DNA from: Diploscapter coronatus
Lineage: Eukaryota; Nematoda; Chromadorea; Rhabditida; Rhabditidae
NCBI GenBank assembly: GCA_964036155.1
Contig: OZ038423.1
Span: forward strand, 11,485,249-11,549,248
DNA: 64,000 bases
Reading direction: 5' to 3'
Below the pieces are notes generated by a model that was not told where the DNA came from, made no database searches, and saw only the letters and a list, made by a program, of their open reading frames with translations. Position 1 is the first letter of the stretch; each line of letters opens with the position of its first letter. Shown one piece after another: positions 35,801-48,003 of this stretch. The position numbers and the translations under genes were made by a program.

Positions 35801-38048
35801 AGACATGGAAAAATTGCATAATTTAGCTGCTAAGGTGAATTGCTTAAATATTCTATTCACATCTTGTTTAGGTATTTGATAACGATCATATTTTCTTATC
35901 CCAAATTTATTTTGAAATTCATTCATTTAAAATTTTAGGGAGGCGAATCTGACGCTTTAGCTCTGCAATATTTATTAACAAATTACAAGGACGTCGTGGA
36001 AAACCCTATTCAGAAGGCTGATAGTTGGCTGGTAAATTAAGAGAACAATTTAAACAAATCTAGTGGAGTTAAAATTTTCCCGTAAACAGTAGACATTAGG
36101 TGAAGACAAACGATAATGATCAACATTTTAAAGCATCGAGAAAATGGTAGTCCCTTCACATCAAATAATGTCAAACTCGCAGTGCCATGTTTTCAAATTT
36201 CTGTCGAATCTCTAAAAATTCCCAATATTTCATCTTTTTTCTAAAAAAAAGAGACATTGATACGTTTCATGGAAGAGAATCAGAAAAGATTCCCGAATTC
36301 TGGTATATAAAATGCGTGTCGAGTATCTAAAGAGGTTGTTCATTTCTTCTCATTCTTTTCTTCTTGCTACATTATTTTTTCCCATCTTCCATTTCATACA
36401 CTTGTTATTTGCTATGGAAAACAGAATATATTTCATTCCCACTAACTAAGAATACCAATATCAATTTCATTCATCTAATTATTGATTATTTAAGATATGG
36501 AGGTTACAATTTGATCATTTTTATAAATCTATATATTAATTTCACTATATGTTGAATATTTTTTAAATAGAGTTAAATTGATTTTTATAGGTTTTTAATG
36601 ATTCTCAAGACATCCGGATAGTCTCGAGACTAGACTATTTATTTAGAGATCATTGAACTAAATCTTAAGATTTCAAGTGTTTAAGGACGAAGATTTTAGA
36701 TTTATTTTTATTATTATATAACTTGGAAATCTATAAAAAAAATAATTCATTCAACTATATTTAATCTAAATACTTTCAACATTGAAAAATTAGATTATTT
36801 TAGCCTGTCGCCGGGTTAATAGCTGCTGTTGTTATAGTTCTATGCATTTTGGGAGTTCTGTTGGCCTTCCTCTTCGCTAGGTGCTGTTGTTGCTGCGCGA
36901 AAAAGAAGAAGGTAGGAATTAAAATAAAATCATAAATTTAAACTCTAATTTAAATGATATATTTAGGATGTCTACCATGTAAATACGCTTCCAACATACA
37001 AAACCATTGAACCACTTTATGTCATTACTCCACCATCGTAAGTATCTGAATTTGAAATTTTAAGTCTAAAAATCTAACTTTTAGACAACAACAATCACGC
37101 ATGGCGGGCAATGACGCTATTTATTCAACTGCATATTCAGGTGATAAATTGATGTTTTCCAACGCTTAAATCTAACTTTATGATTATATTGATATGAAGA
37201 TCCACACAATGTCATGTTTATTAACAATCAAAACTAGCGTCATTAGCCTGCGCACCCCACTTGCATAAAATTAAAGTGACATCGATATACCAAAATTTTA
37301 TGCTAATGGAAATGATACTTGAATTTTGAGCAAAATTGAAAATAAAAACAATCTCTGCTCGGGATTGCAGTTATCTATATTTGGACTTTTCTCCCCCTTT
37401 CACGTGTCTGATTTTACCTGTGATAATTGTTAATAGACTTGAGATAGGGTAGATCCATTATCATTTTAAATCATAGATAAAATGTTATTTTAAGCTTACA
37501 TAATTTCCTTAATTCTATTTTCAGGCAGCCCGATGCCCTACCCACCTCCGCCGGGCTCTTCAGTGCCTCTAACTCCATCATCGTCAATCTATCGAAACAA
37601 CCAAAGGATCCACCCCGAAACTCCACAGACAAAGAGAAGGGAAAATGTATGAAGCTATAAAACAAAACTTCTTGAAAACAAGTATTTTAGTCCTAAATAT
37701 CAATAATTTCAGGGAGTCCGTGCAGAAACCCTCCCGAGGTCCCCGAGAAATGGTACCATAGCACCATCCGAATCAGATTTCTATGCTTTCCCGTCAGGTG
37801 ATCCAATGTTCCCTTCGAACAACAGGGAACTACCCATCATGATGGGCTCACCCATGGAAATCTATGGTACAAGTGAGTGAAGATAGTTTTGTGCCAAGTA
37901 ATCAAATGGTAAATGGTAATTTTCAGTTCCACGAGCAAAATTAGCATCACCACCACTTGGATCACCACCTCAGTCCGCTGATGGCCTACCGTTTTTGGAC
38001 CCAAAGAGGAAACTCGAAACTCAGACGAGAGAGGAACTGATTTATTAA
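32801..38048 (+). CDS. MOLO1/TPM-domain single-pass membrane protein
   Basis: Twelve exons: 32801-32848, 34389-34543, 34584-34665, 34765-34872, 35754-35834, 35939-36031, 36804-36911, 36967-37037, 37085-37140, 37525-37646, 37713-37872, 37927-38048; 401 residues. Exon 1 encodes a signal peptide (LKDGILLIFIFGQAYA). Residues about 25-215 resemble the extracellular TPM fold of MOLO-1-type proteins (VCDPSHLLANKTSQKL, paired cysteines in ECKCPNGC, GLMLVYLKDTQQ, SYVLLTDEDMEKLHNLA). One membrane helix follows (PVAGLIAAVVIVLCILGVLL), then CCCCC (possible palmitoylation), KKKK and a Pro/Ser-rich cytoplasmic tail of about 160 residues. C. elegans MOLO-1 is an auxiliary subunit of levamisole-type acetylcholine receptors; other members have unknown roles. 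Introns 1, 4 and 6 are long (1540, 881 and 772 bases) and carry dispersed-motif copies. The domain call is from memory of the family pattern. Confidence 0.65.
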
Positions 38049-39307
38049 GCTCTAATTAACATACCGTAAATTTAAAATAGAGGTCTAAGACATTCTATTT
38101 TCGATTATCGTATATTTCTTTTCTGAATTTATGCATTATTATTACTCTGTACAAAGACCAAATTGCGTGCCAGAATTTTGACTTTTCCAGAAGTTTTTCA
38201 AACCCATTCTCAGATTTGCATAATGCCTAAGCTCAACGTCTTGTATCGTTTTACATTTGAATATAGTGCATTTAATCTTAATGAGCATTTATAAATTTGA
38301 AATCTCAGAACTTGTTGAATTTAAACGATGCCTCTCATCAAGAGAATAAAGAATCTCATTCTTAAACCGTGAAATTCTAATGAAAACCATCTATCTTTTA
38401 TCTAATAAAACTAGCTTTCTTAAGTATTAAATCTTCGAATTCTGATGAAGATCAGCCCTTTTAATAAAATAACATGTTCTTTTACACAAATTTTCGAATT
38501 TTATGAAGATAAGCTTTTCCCATAAAAATAACATTTTAAACAAGAAATTTCTCGTGTTTACCTAAAATTCCCCTCACTTTTCACTCCGACCGGCACTTTA
38601 AATCGCATTGTAAATGTTTATGATAGAGGGGCGAAAATTGAGATTCCCTTGCCTCCTTAAGACTACTAAAATTTAATAGCCACCTTTTTCGCATGCGCGC
38701 GCACCTTTTACGGTATTGCCTTCAGATTACCATAACCTGATGACAGAGTATTATCAATAGAATCGGGGGTAGGGACGCAGAGTATCTGTCATGACAAAGC
38801 GAATATAAAAGGGTAATTAATAAAAGCAGTTTTTCCTTAATAAAAACAGATAACAAACTTCGAATAAAATAGTCGATGAAAAGTTGAACTTGAATAGGTT
38901 TTCCTCGCCATATTAAATATCGATTAAACATGAATAGTGTCATAAGCGTGGTCGTAAAAATTACCCTAAACGGTATTTTATTTTAGGGGATATCTCGGAT
39001 TTAATAGGATAACGGATAACGTTTTATTGGAATCTCTCGCCTTTTCGAGGTATGCGTAATATCGGTCGGTCTCCCTAAACAGGGCCATTCTCCGACTAAG
39101 GTCTCTCACTCTCTCTCTCTTAGGTTAGGGGCACTAAACTTGATTCCTTCTATTTTCATTTTTCTCCTTCTCTAAACTCTCTCTCCTCTCTCTTAGCCCT
39201 CTCAGTTTCACCAATTCCCTACATGTGATATGCGCCCTCTACAAGACGACCTCGCTACCGTAATCCCTTGCTGTTCTAAGCAAGAATTCCCAACTCATAC
39301 CACCAAA
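38049..39307. other. Intergenic upstream of the Wnt gene
   Basis: 1.2 kb. Two degenerate copies of a roughly 65-base unit with the motif GAAGATCAGCTTTT lie near 38435-38530. A pyrimidine-rich CTCTCTCT tract occurs at 39105-39200. No exon is recognised, apart from a possible 26-residue N-terminal extension of the Wnt frame from an ATG at 39230. Confidence 0.55.
38435..38545. repeat. Two degenerate tandem copies of a 64-65-base unit
   Basis: Copy 1 contains TTCGAATTCTGATGAAGATCAG then AATAAAATAACAT; copy 2 contains TTCGAATTTTATGAAGATAAG then ATAAAAATAACAT. The unit includes the dispersed motif GAAGATCAGCTTTT seen elsewhere in the window. Confidence 0.6.
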
Positions 39308-41818
39308 ATGAAGCGGAGACCCGATAATTCCGAGCCTAATTATGCTAGTTTCCCGAGAAATTCCGGGTTCTTCCGGGTCATTTTTACCGGATTCATCATC
39401 AGCTTTATGGGCATCTGTATAGCGAACGGCGCCCACATTTTGGATCCGAATTCATTGCCTCCAGTGAAACTTAGACAGGTAAGTGAATGTGAAAATTTCC
39501 GGAAAAATCGATAATTTTTCAATTTTCTTGACGGGGAATAACGGTCCTTTGGACGGTGGAGAATGGCATTTGTAAAGTAATTCGTCCTAGCGCCCACATT
39601 CAATTTACATAGCCACAAAAACAGTAATGGGAAATCGAAAGTTGTGATGGAAAGATAGGGATTGCATAAGAAATATAAATCTTACAACAGAAATCCATAA
39701 GAAAGGCTTTCCATTGTATTCGAAGATGACTTTTCTTCTGATTCAGCCTGGCTACTCTCAAGCTATGACTCAGTTTCGGTTCTTTTATGCTAAAATACCA
39801 TCCTCAGACCTTAGACAATTTATGCATATCTAAGGGAAAGGAGTTAGCCCAAATTTTTGTCAAACAAACATACAAATCCTTCGGTCTAATGAGATATCCT
39901 ACGTCCCAGTTTCCGGCCAGTAATTATTCAATCTGAAAAATGACCACTAGGGGGAACTGTAAATCTATCGATTATTTCAAACTTCAAATCATGAAAGTAG
40001 ATAGAAAATTTGAATAAATTTAGGTAGATTTAAAATGTACTGATATTTTATTAGCTTTTATCGCATTACCCTTGCTAATAACCAGTTATCAACTATTATT
40101 TCGAATTTCAAATTAATTTCTATATATAGGGCTGTCCTGAAGACCTATTGCATTCCCGCTCTCAAAGGGCCGTTCAATTGGCTTGCCGGACTCAGCCAGC
40201 TACCGTAATCTCAGCCTTCGAGGGCGTGCAGGTTGTTTACCCGTAATGATTCAAAATGACGCTGGGCGAAATTTCTAGGACGCGCTAGACGAGTGCGCAG
40301 CTCACATGAAATTTCAGCCGTGGGATTGCTCGAACGTCGACAACATATTCCACGATCCGCAACTTTTGCACACCGGTAGAATTTGATGATTGTTCATAAA
40401 AAAACGAATATTCTAATTTCATCATTGAACTATATATCCTTTAGGTATTCGAACTTTAAAACTGTCAATATTTTTGAGGAACAAAATTTTAGCGACTCGA
40501 GAATCAGCCCTAATTTGGGCTCTAAGTTCAGCCGGAGCGGCATGGGGCATCGCGACGTCGTGCGCGCAAGGATGGCTGTCAGATTGCGCCTGTTCGGAAA
40601 ATACGCCCGGAGGAGGATCCTATGAATATGGAGGGTTGGAAATCTGAAATTATAGAAAAAAAACATTATGCAAAAATAAAAATAAAAATTCAAACTTTAG
40701 CTGCACAAACGCGGTCCACTACGGAGTTCGTTCTGCGAGAAGACTCCTAACCAAATCCCAGTCCAATCAACCGAATTTGTTCCGCAAAATCGAGAAACAA
40801 AACCTAAAAGCCGGAAGATTGGTAATTAAAGGATATAGGGAAAAAAACAAAATCAATAAATGCAAACTTTAGGCCCTGAAAAAGACGCTGATTTCATCAT
40901 GCAAATGTCACGGAGTGTCAGGCTCGTGTCAACAGAAAACTTGCTGGAAGCGAGCGGCCGCTCTGAATACGATTACGGAATTTCTAATTGAGAAGTAGGA
41001 AATATATAGCAATTTGGATATTTTGAGACCTCGTGATATGAAAATTTCGCAATCATAGAAAAATATCTCCAGGAAAAATCTCCTAACCTTGATTATTTTT
41101 AAATCTTATTTTTTCTTCAAATTCAGAGTTTGTTCGTTGAAAATTGCAGTAATTCTAAGATTAACCCATTTAGATTCTTAAAGTTATGATCTTCATACCT
41201 AAAATAGTCACATTTCAGACATGCCCGAGCTAAGATGTACCGCCCGAATGTGACAATGAAGAGTAACGACTTGTTCTATTTGGATGCCTCGCCAGACCAT
41301 TGCCAAATCGACACGGAGAAGCCACGAGTCTGCGCGTGGCGCAACGAAACGCACATGCAGGGTGACTGCTCGAAACTATGCTGTGGACGGGGTTATAGTG
41401 TAAGCTGAAGAATAGCTTCATATTTCAATATGTAGCGTCTTTTATTTGAACGTATATTATGTCAGATATCAAAATAATATAATTTCATGTATAATTATTA
41501 CTTCATATATTAAATTGTTATGATTTCTAAAACGATATTCTGACTTCATAGTAATTTAAATTATGATGTCATACTATATTATGAACTACAGCGAAACTTA
41601 CTTCAGTACGAGATCTCAACCAAACTTTTCATACAGGAATAATTTTTGCCATTATGAAATGATTTCAGGTACGCCATGAGGTCGTACATGCCAAATGCGA
41701 GTGTCAATTCGTGTGGTGTTGCGATTTAGTGTGCAAAGACTGCCTTCAACATCGATGGGTCTCCACGTGCAACACCAAATCTGAGTCGGAACGAATCGCT
41801 AAGGAAAATTTTCGTTGA
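39308..41818 (+). CDS. Wnt ligand
   Basis: Eight exons: 39308-39478, 40130-40231, 40279-40375, 40493-40634, 40701-40821, 40873-40994, 41219-41399, 41669-41818; 361 residues. A hydrophobic signal segment ([21 protein letters not shown]) lies at about residues 20-40. The mature part has the Wnt pattern: [27 protein letters not shown], and [16 protein letters not shown] with the serine that Porcupine acylates, then a C-terminal cysteine-knot half ([30 protein letters not shown]). Wnts are secreted lipid-modified signals that bind Frizzled receptors. Linkage with other C. elegans chromosome I orthologues hints at LIN-44, but I cannot assign the subfamily from sequence. Start: ATG at 39308 has an AAAATG context; an in-frame ATG at 39230 would add 26 residues before the signal peptide. 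Confidence 0.93.
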
Positions 41819-43084
41819 TCTCCGAAGAGTCTCGATCATTTACTTATTGACATTCATAAAAGCCGTAAGCAGATCTATAAATATCTAGCTTTCATAAATT
41901 TCTAATGCTCCATTTTTATTCGAAATTTGATTACTAGTTTTATCCCCTGACTTTCTGTATCGATTTTCCAAACCTCAGGCACTTTGCATCGAGTTGTGTA
42001 GAATCTTAAAATCTTAATGAAATGGATTCATTTTTGCGGGATTTTTCTCTACTTTGTTTGTTTATTTATGATGAATTATTATTCGAATAACGATTTTGTC
42101 AATTTAATGACAGCTTCACGTTTTCTAAATCTCATATCCCTTATTTACGGGTTTTCGTGCAAAGTGAAATTGCATTATGAATTCATTCTTTCCTCTCAGT
42201 TTACAGACTTACAGTAATTCCCACAAATCGATTTGTATCTGACACATTTCTGTTGACAATTCATAAAAAAATACTTTTCTAGTTTTTTCGCATAAAATAG
42301 TCGATCCTTCTTTTTCAACCGCATAAAGTCTACTGTTTTACTATAGCTAGAGAGACCAAGTCTCCCCTTTTTGAGGGAGAGAAAGAACGCATGAATTTTT
42401 CCGACGTTTCAATTATCGCTAATTATTGCGTTAATTAGTTGATAATTTCATGAAACCAAGACACCGACTAGGGTAATAAAATGCGCCCGAAATGATGGTG
42501 TCATTGGTTTTTCGAAAAAAGATCTTCTGAAGGCATGGACGACGTCGAAACTCTAGTAACATAACTTTCGATAGGGTGGACCGTTTTTGAAAATTTTTAA
42601 AAGTATTAGGTTTGTCACAAACTCGCCAATCATACTAATATCAAATTTACCCAATTCAACCTATTTTGAAAAACCACTTGACCTCTAGTCGTAGAATCTT
42701 TAAATGTAGGTTGTTGTTGATCTCGTATGATCACCCCTCGTTACACGCAAACGTTCGAATATAAAAACACTCCGCCCTAATGACTATTTCTTAACTTAGA
42801 CTTTCTAATTGCAATAATCCAATTCACCTGTCCATTTTATTTATGCGACCAAGCAGATCACACTTGAAGTTCCGCAATTTTAATTGCGAATTCAGATTCA
42901 GCTTTCGAATTCTGTCTGCTTAAATTTCTATTGATTTTTTAAATTTTTAAATTATCGTTTTTTTCAAATATCATGATACCAAATCATGTTAGATCATACT
43001 CAATTTTACAATTAATACCGTTTTATTTGGCGTTATGATATTGTGGTGCTATCAATTTATGTAATTACCTTTTGCAATTTAGAT
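41819..43084. other. Intergenic, no gene seen
   Basis: 1.3 kb, AT-rich. A 66-codon open frame at 42017-42217 begins with a hydrophobic stretch but has no splice context or similarity that I recognise. Confidence 0.55.
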
Positions 43085-44844
43085 ATGAGATATATCCAGT
43101 ACAATAGCTCGGGAGATCCGTTGAACTGGCCTATGGGAATGGCGTTATTCGTTGTAAGCTTTTATATCAGAAAGATCGTAGTAGAAAAAATATGTTGGAA
43201 TTTTCTGTTCGAAGTCTAATATTCACGTTTCAGGATGGATCGATAGGGTTATTCTGCAACATTTTCATTATCGTGACATTCTTCAGTAGTAGCGATAAAA
43301 CGTCGTTCAAACTGATCTGCCTAATTCGAGCCGTCAATAACACGATCACACTTTGGGTGATGGTAACCGATGCTACACCGTTGACACTAGGGTATAACAG
43401 GAGGCTATTATAAATAATCATGGTGCTATGATTCATTTTTTAGCGGATTCACTTTCTATCCATATGTTTTGGAAGACTTCATGTGGGTCTTCCTGATGCT
43501 AATATATGGAGTCAATCGGCACAGTCTGGTTATATTAGCTTTTAATCGATTTGTGGCTCTATATATTCCGTCTAAGTATAATCTGCTCTGCGGTATTAAA
43601 ACAACACTTGTATGTTCATTTTTAATCATAGTAAATAGTATTTTTGGTGTTTAATGTAAATTCCCTTGCTAAAAATTCTTTAAAGATATGAATTTATCAT
43701 CTACCAAGATTAAAAATTCAAAAATAATACATTTATACAAAGTTTAGCAGATAACTTGCTGTGAACTTTTCAGGCATACTTTCTAATCGCATATGGGTAT
43801 GAGTTGAGGCTCATTCCAGAGATAATTATGTGGTATCTATCGCCAGGTAAGTCAATAATTATTCGGAGTAAATTTAATTTTCCATAATAATTTTTTAATA
43901 AGTGAAGTCAATATTATCTATTAATTATAGATAATGAAGATCCTGAAGATCAATTCAAATCCGCATTTCACCCTGAAACGATGACGATGTTCTACGATTA
44001 TATTGGTCAAGATGATGAGTATCAAGATATGAACGTCAATCTTGCTCAGGAGAATGTAATGGAATTTTGCATTGGCGTACTAATCAATCTTCTAACATTA
44101 GGAAAGCTGGTTTATTTTTATGTAAGTTTGGAAATTTATATTTTTATTTCTAGTATTATGAAATTAAATGAAATGAATCTGCAATATATCGCTAATTTCA
44201 GATGTACCAAACTCAATTAAGCACGAAAGCAAGCAAAGAGAAAATCAAGATGAATGCCGTGTTATTTTTACAGGTATGAAATGTGTTGTGGAGATATCTT
44301 TGTTAATTATTATCGATAAAAATAAAAGAACCACTAACTATTTGCTCAAAATCAGCATAAAAATAGTTTAAACTAAGAATAAAGGGATTAAAATTAACCA
44401 TGATAATTTGTAGACAATTCTGCAAGACTCAATGCTCATTGTCGATATAGTCTTCATGATATTTCTCCAGTATGCTGCATATTAAAATATATTCAAAATT
44501 GTCATGTAATCATAACATTCAGGAATTGGTGGCGAACTCGTTTTTGGCTATTTATATCGTACACTTTCGTTTGGATGAATGTTCACTCGACTGACGGGTC
44601 GGTTTATCCCATAGATATTCAAGATCAATTTAAATTCAATATCGATGCTTCAGAGTCGTCATGCTACTCTTTACGGAACAGAAAAAGCATCTCGTCGCGT
44701 TTTGTCGGAAATACTATCCATCAGCAGAAGGCGAACACTGGGCCAAGATATCACCAAATTCGAGCAAGGTGCCTCAAGCCAATAAATGAAATAGAAACTA
44801 TTTGGATCATATTGATGCATTCCTGTATATATTTGGGCAAATAA
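43085..44844 (+). CDS. Seven-transmembrane serpentine receptor, srx-like
   Basis: Eight exons: 43085-43153, 43234-43391, 43444-43648, 43774-43846, 43931-44121, 44202-44273, 44414-44469, 44523-44844; 381 residues. Hydrophobic helices are visible at about 15-37, 50-70, 85-105 (with NRHSLVILAFNRFVALYIPSKY at the end of helix 3), 130-150, 205-230, 245-275 and a last one ending FISYTFVWMNVHSTDGS, the pattern of the nematode Srx group (helix 7 with W..VH..DG). Such receptors are usually chemosensory in ciliated neurons. The loop between helices 4 and 5 is long and acidic, and the C-terminal tail of about 85 residues is longer than usual. The start ATG follows closely on TTTAG. Confidence 0.68.
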
Positions 44845-45247
44845 ATTATCTTTTATTGTCAGAAATTGAGATTGAACGACATAACACAATAATGTATATG
44901 TGTTTATGTTTTACGTGCAATTTCCGATATGAGTAATTCATAAGACCACTTTTATAGAGATTTTCAAAATCTCTTCAAAATTGCAGAGTAAACACCTTGA
45001 AAAAGCAAATTTATTCAAGTCGAACCTCCCGAGCACCAAACTTCTGAAATAAGTTTCTACCAAAAATGTACAGAAAATCCACTTTTTAGCCTACTTTAGA
45101 CCTAGTTTGTCTTTTTAATTTGCAACGTGTACAAACATCGAGTGGTCTTGATTTTTGCTGATAAGGGTTTGATAAAGAGTGTTCTAGAAACGAACAATAC
45201 AATGCGCATAGAAGCATCTGTCATAGAATCGCTAATTTCTGGAAGAG
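44845..45247. other. Intergenic, no gene seen
   Basis: 403 bases between the srx-like gene and the esterase-like gene; nothing recognised. Confidence 0.55.
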
Positions 45248-47743
45248 ATGCTAATTTTTCTAATTATATGCCTGATTTATCCTGCAATATCAGCTGGCCC
45301 ATCGTTATTTCATGGCATAGATTTATCTGATTCAGTAATTGGGCTTTTGGGGCTTCCATACGCTAGACCGCCTATCAAGGATGATCGATTTTTGGTTTGA
45401 TTTATTTCTAAAGCCACTAATAAAAACGATACGCCATAAACCATTCAAATTTATGCATTTATTACAAATTCATAGCATATTTTACTAGACTTTGCCGTAC
45501 TATTTTCTTAATGAACATACCATGTAAATACTATTTTTCGAATTGTCTATTAGACCCTATTAAAACTTTTATTTTCAGACATCATATTTGCAAAAATTGG
45601 ACACCGATCGGAAATACGATAAATGGCCAAATCGCTGCATAAAAGAATACATTCTAGAGGAAACTTCTGAGGATTGCCTCTATGTTAGTCTATTAAGGCA
45701 TAAGGACACGAAAACTAAGGTATTTAGGTTTAGCTTAAATATATTTTTTAAATTTATTTAGACGAACACACTTTTATTCGTGACTAACGAAGATCTAAGC
45801 GTGAATAAATTGTTGAATATGGTAAAACCCGAATTAAACATTGCCGTCGGTCATATCCGAGATGGAGTTCTAGGCATGAATATTTAAATTTGGATATTTT
45901 TCACCTTAACTTGTATTCTTTTTGCACATTATATTTATGCTTGAAATTTTCCAAGATATGTTAATTTCTAGGGTATGCCGGAGGACTACCCTTGTCAATT
46001 TCTGACACTGTTAATATGGTTAAACTATTGAAGGCTTACGGTGACACTTTGTTAATCAAAAATCTAACTGTCATGGCTGAAGGAACAGTCGCAGAGAGCG
46101 TAAACGGTGCCATGAATGAAATAGGTAGAATTCTCTTTGTTAAGAAAGCTGATCTTCATACATTTTAGGGTATATAATTGATCAGGCGATTTTAATAAAC
46201 GGAAATCAATTAACCAGGACTTATGATAGACAAGATTATCAGCGAATTACAGAGGAAATGATAAAGAGAGAAACTAGTGTAATAGTTTAAATTTATTTCT
46301 TTTTTAACCCATAAAACTTTAGTGCGAATTAAATGACGACGACGAAATTCTAAAATGTCTTCGAGAAAAGTCGTTAGAAGATATTCTTTCAGCTGGTCAT
46401 AGGATAAAGGCAACCTAACCATTTTTCATAACAAATTATATCTGGTCTAGAAAGCCTTCCACCCAATGGGGGACCCATTCAGAGTGCCATTTGTGGAGAA
46501 GTTGTCAGAAACTCAGGTAAATTACCATTTTGCTACCAATGGTTACCAATTTCTAGGTTCCAACAATTTTGGGACTCTATAAAAGACCCACTGCTGACTA
46601 TCCGCTGGACGCCAATTTCACCGAGGCCTATTCTCAAAAAGACTTCAAGCGGTTTCTGTCGTTGCTAATTCCAGATACGCTTCATAAGTAAGTAACGTCA
46701 TCAATTTGTTTATTAAATTCTGCGATGCTATCATTTTGAATTCTTGCATTACTTATAAAAAGTATGATATATTTTCAGAAACGCCCGTCTTTTACGCCGC
46801 CAAATCATGCACCAATACATCTATACTAAAGGGGAGAAGACAAACCTCTACTTTTTATTCGAGCAGCTTAAAAATATTTTGCTAGATCGGGATTTCCTGG
46901 CTCCCACCTACAAACTAACCATGCATTTGGCCGATAGGAAGGTATTTTTTAAGGCTATAAGCCTGAAAATATTGTTTAGCATGACAGACATTTAGCAATG
47001 TAATAAATTTCCAATTTCACAAATTATTCATTTCAGAATACCGTCTGGCTTCTAGAACACGGTATCGATAACCCGCCCAGAAACTGCTGGCAAAACGGTG
47101 GGTGGGATGATATCCAGCCATTTTGCGATAAACTCACAGCCTATTTCACGAGATTTGCTGAGAAGGGGTCTTTTATTCTTTAGTTCAAACCTTTCTCGGA
47201 TTACTGTAGTTATTTGAAGAGCCCCCACCGAGGACTCGTGTAATCCGGTGAATCCGACATTCCCTGCGATGAGAAGTACCAAGAGAGACTATTACGTCAT
47301 AATGCACGTAAGGAATTTGTTCTGGGACTTAGATATTATCCGAGTAGCGTTATCAGTTTGATAACCATGTGCCATTTGGTACAGTTCTACGATTATGGTA
47401 TAATTGATACACTTCAGGCTGATGGCAAGCCCGAATGGGAATTCAGATATCACAAAGAAGCAGTAGAGTTGTGGAACCATGTGGTAACATTTCGATACTC
47501 GGCACCGTTTCACTGATGGGACTTTCAGCTACCAGCCTTGGACAAATTAGAATTGACGGGCGACGGCGATGCGATATTCAAGAACATGAACACTTTGATG
47601 GCTAAGAAAAGTGAAAATGATTATGTTTTGGTATTAGTTTAAGTATACTGATTTTTCAAAAGTATAATTCTCAGAAATCCATGACGCATCCTAAAGAAGA
47701 AAAATTGAATAGTGATCTGAAGAAGGACAAATCCGAGTTGTAA
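45248..47743 (+). CDS. Cholinesterase-like protein without catalytic triad (pseudoenzyme)
   Basis: Fourteen exons: 45248-45394, 45579-45719, 45762-45873, 45972-46124, 46169-46278, 46323-46409, 46451-46516, 46557-46687, 46779-46941, 47037-47167, 47220-47307, 47385-47483, 47529-47630, 47675-47743; 532 residues. Start: MLIFLIICLIYPAISA is a good signal peptide. Fold markers of the esterase family remain (GLLGLPYARPPIKDDRF, TSEDCLYVSLL, VLGYAGG, AYFTRFAEKGAPTED, ELWNHVLPAL). The nucleophile elbow GESAG is replaced by AEGTV, the oxyanion GGG stretch is LFVTNED, and neither the catalytic Glu nor the His motif (HGYE) is present. It therefore cannot be a serine esterase; related dead members (neuroligin, neurotactin, thyroglobulin) act in binding. 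No membrane helix is seen; the C-terminus is KSEL, similar to ER-retrieval tails of carboxylesterases. Two introns need GC donors (45874-45971, 46410-46450). The end of exon 5 could also be 46281. Confidence 0.8.
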
Positions 47744-47784
47744 TTAAAATATATATGGTGTTAGAAAATTTAAATTTTAAACTT

Positions 47785-47790
47785 AATAAA
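47785..47790 (+). terminator. Candidate poly(A) signal of the esterase-like gene
   Basis: AATAAA 41 bases after the stop codon, and about 210 bases before an acceptor that abuts the next start codon. Confidence 0.5.
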
Positions 47791-48003
47791 GCTTTTCTTG
47801 AAGAATAATATTATGTAAGCGTTTCGTCACTAGGCTTGCCATAAAATGCCCTCTCTGCTAACAAAGATAACACTCCTATTTTATGTCTTTTTCAATATTC
47901 CCTGCCAAAGAGTTAACGATTTTACTCCTTCCCCTTTGAAAATCATCATTTAAAAAGCCGATCTTCATCATTTAGAATATTGATTGATTTTTCTCATTTC
48001 AGA

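Noticed and set aside
42017..42217. Open frame with hydrophobic N-terminus resembling a small secreted peptide
   Set aside because: No acceptor or poly(A) context, no cysteine pattern, no recognised family; hydrophobic content follows from T-rich sequence.
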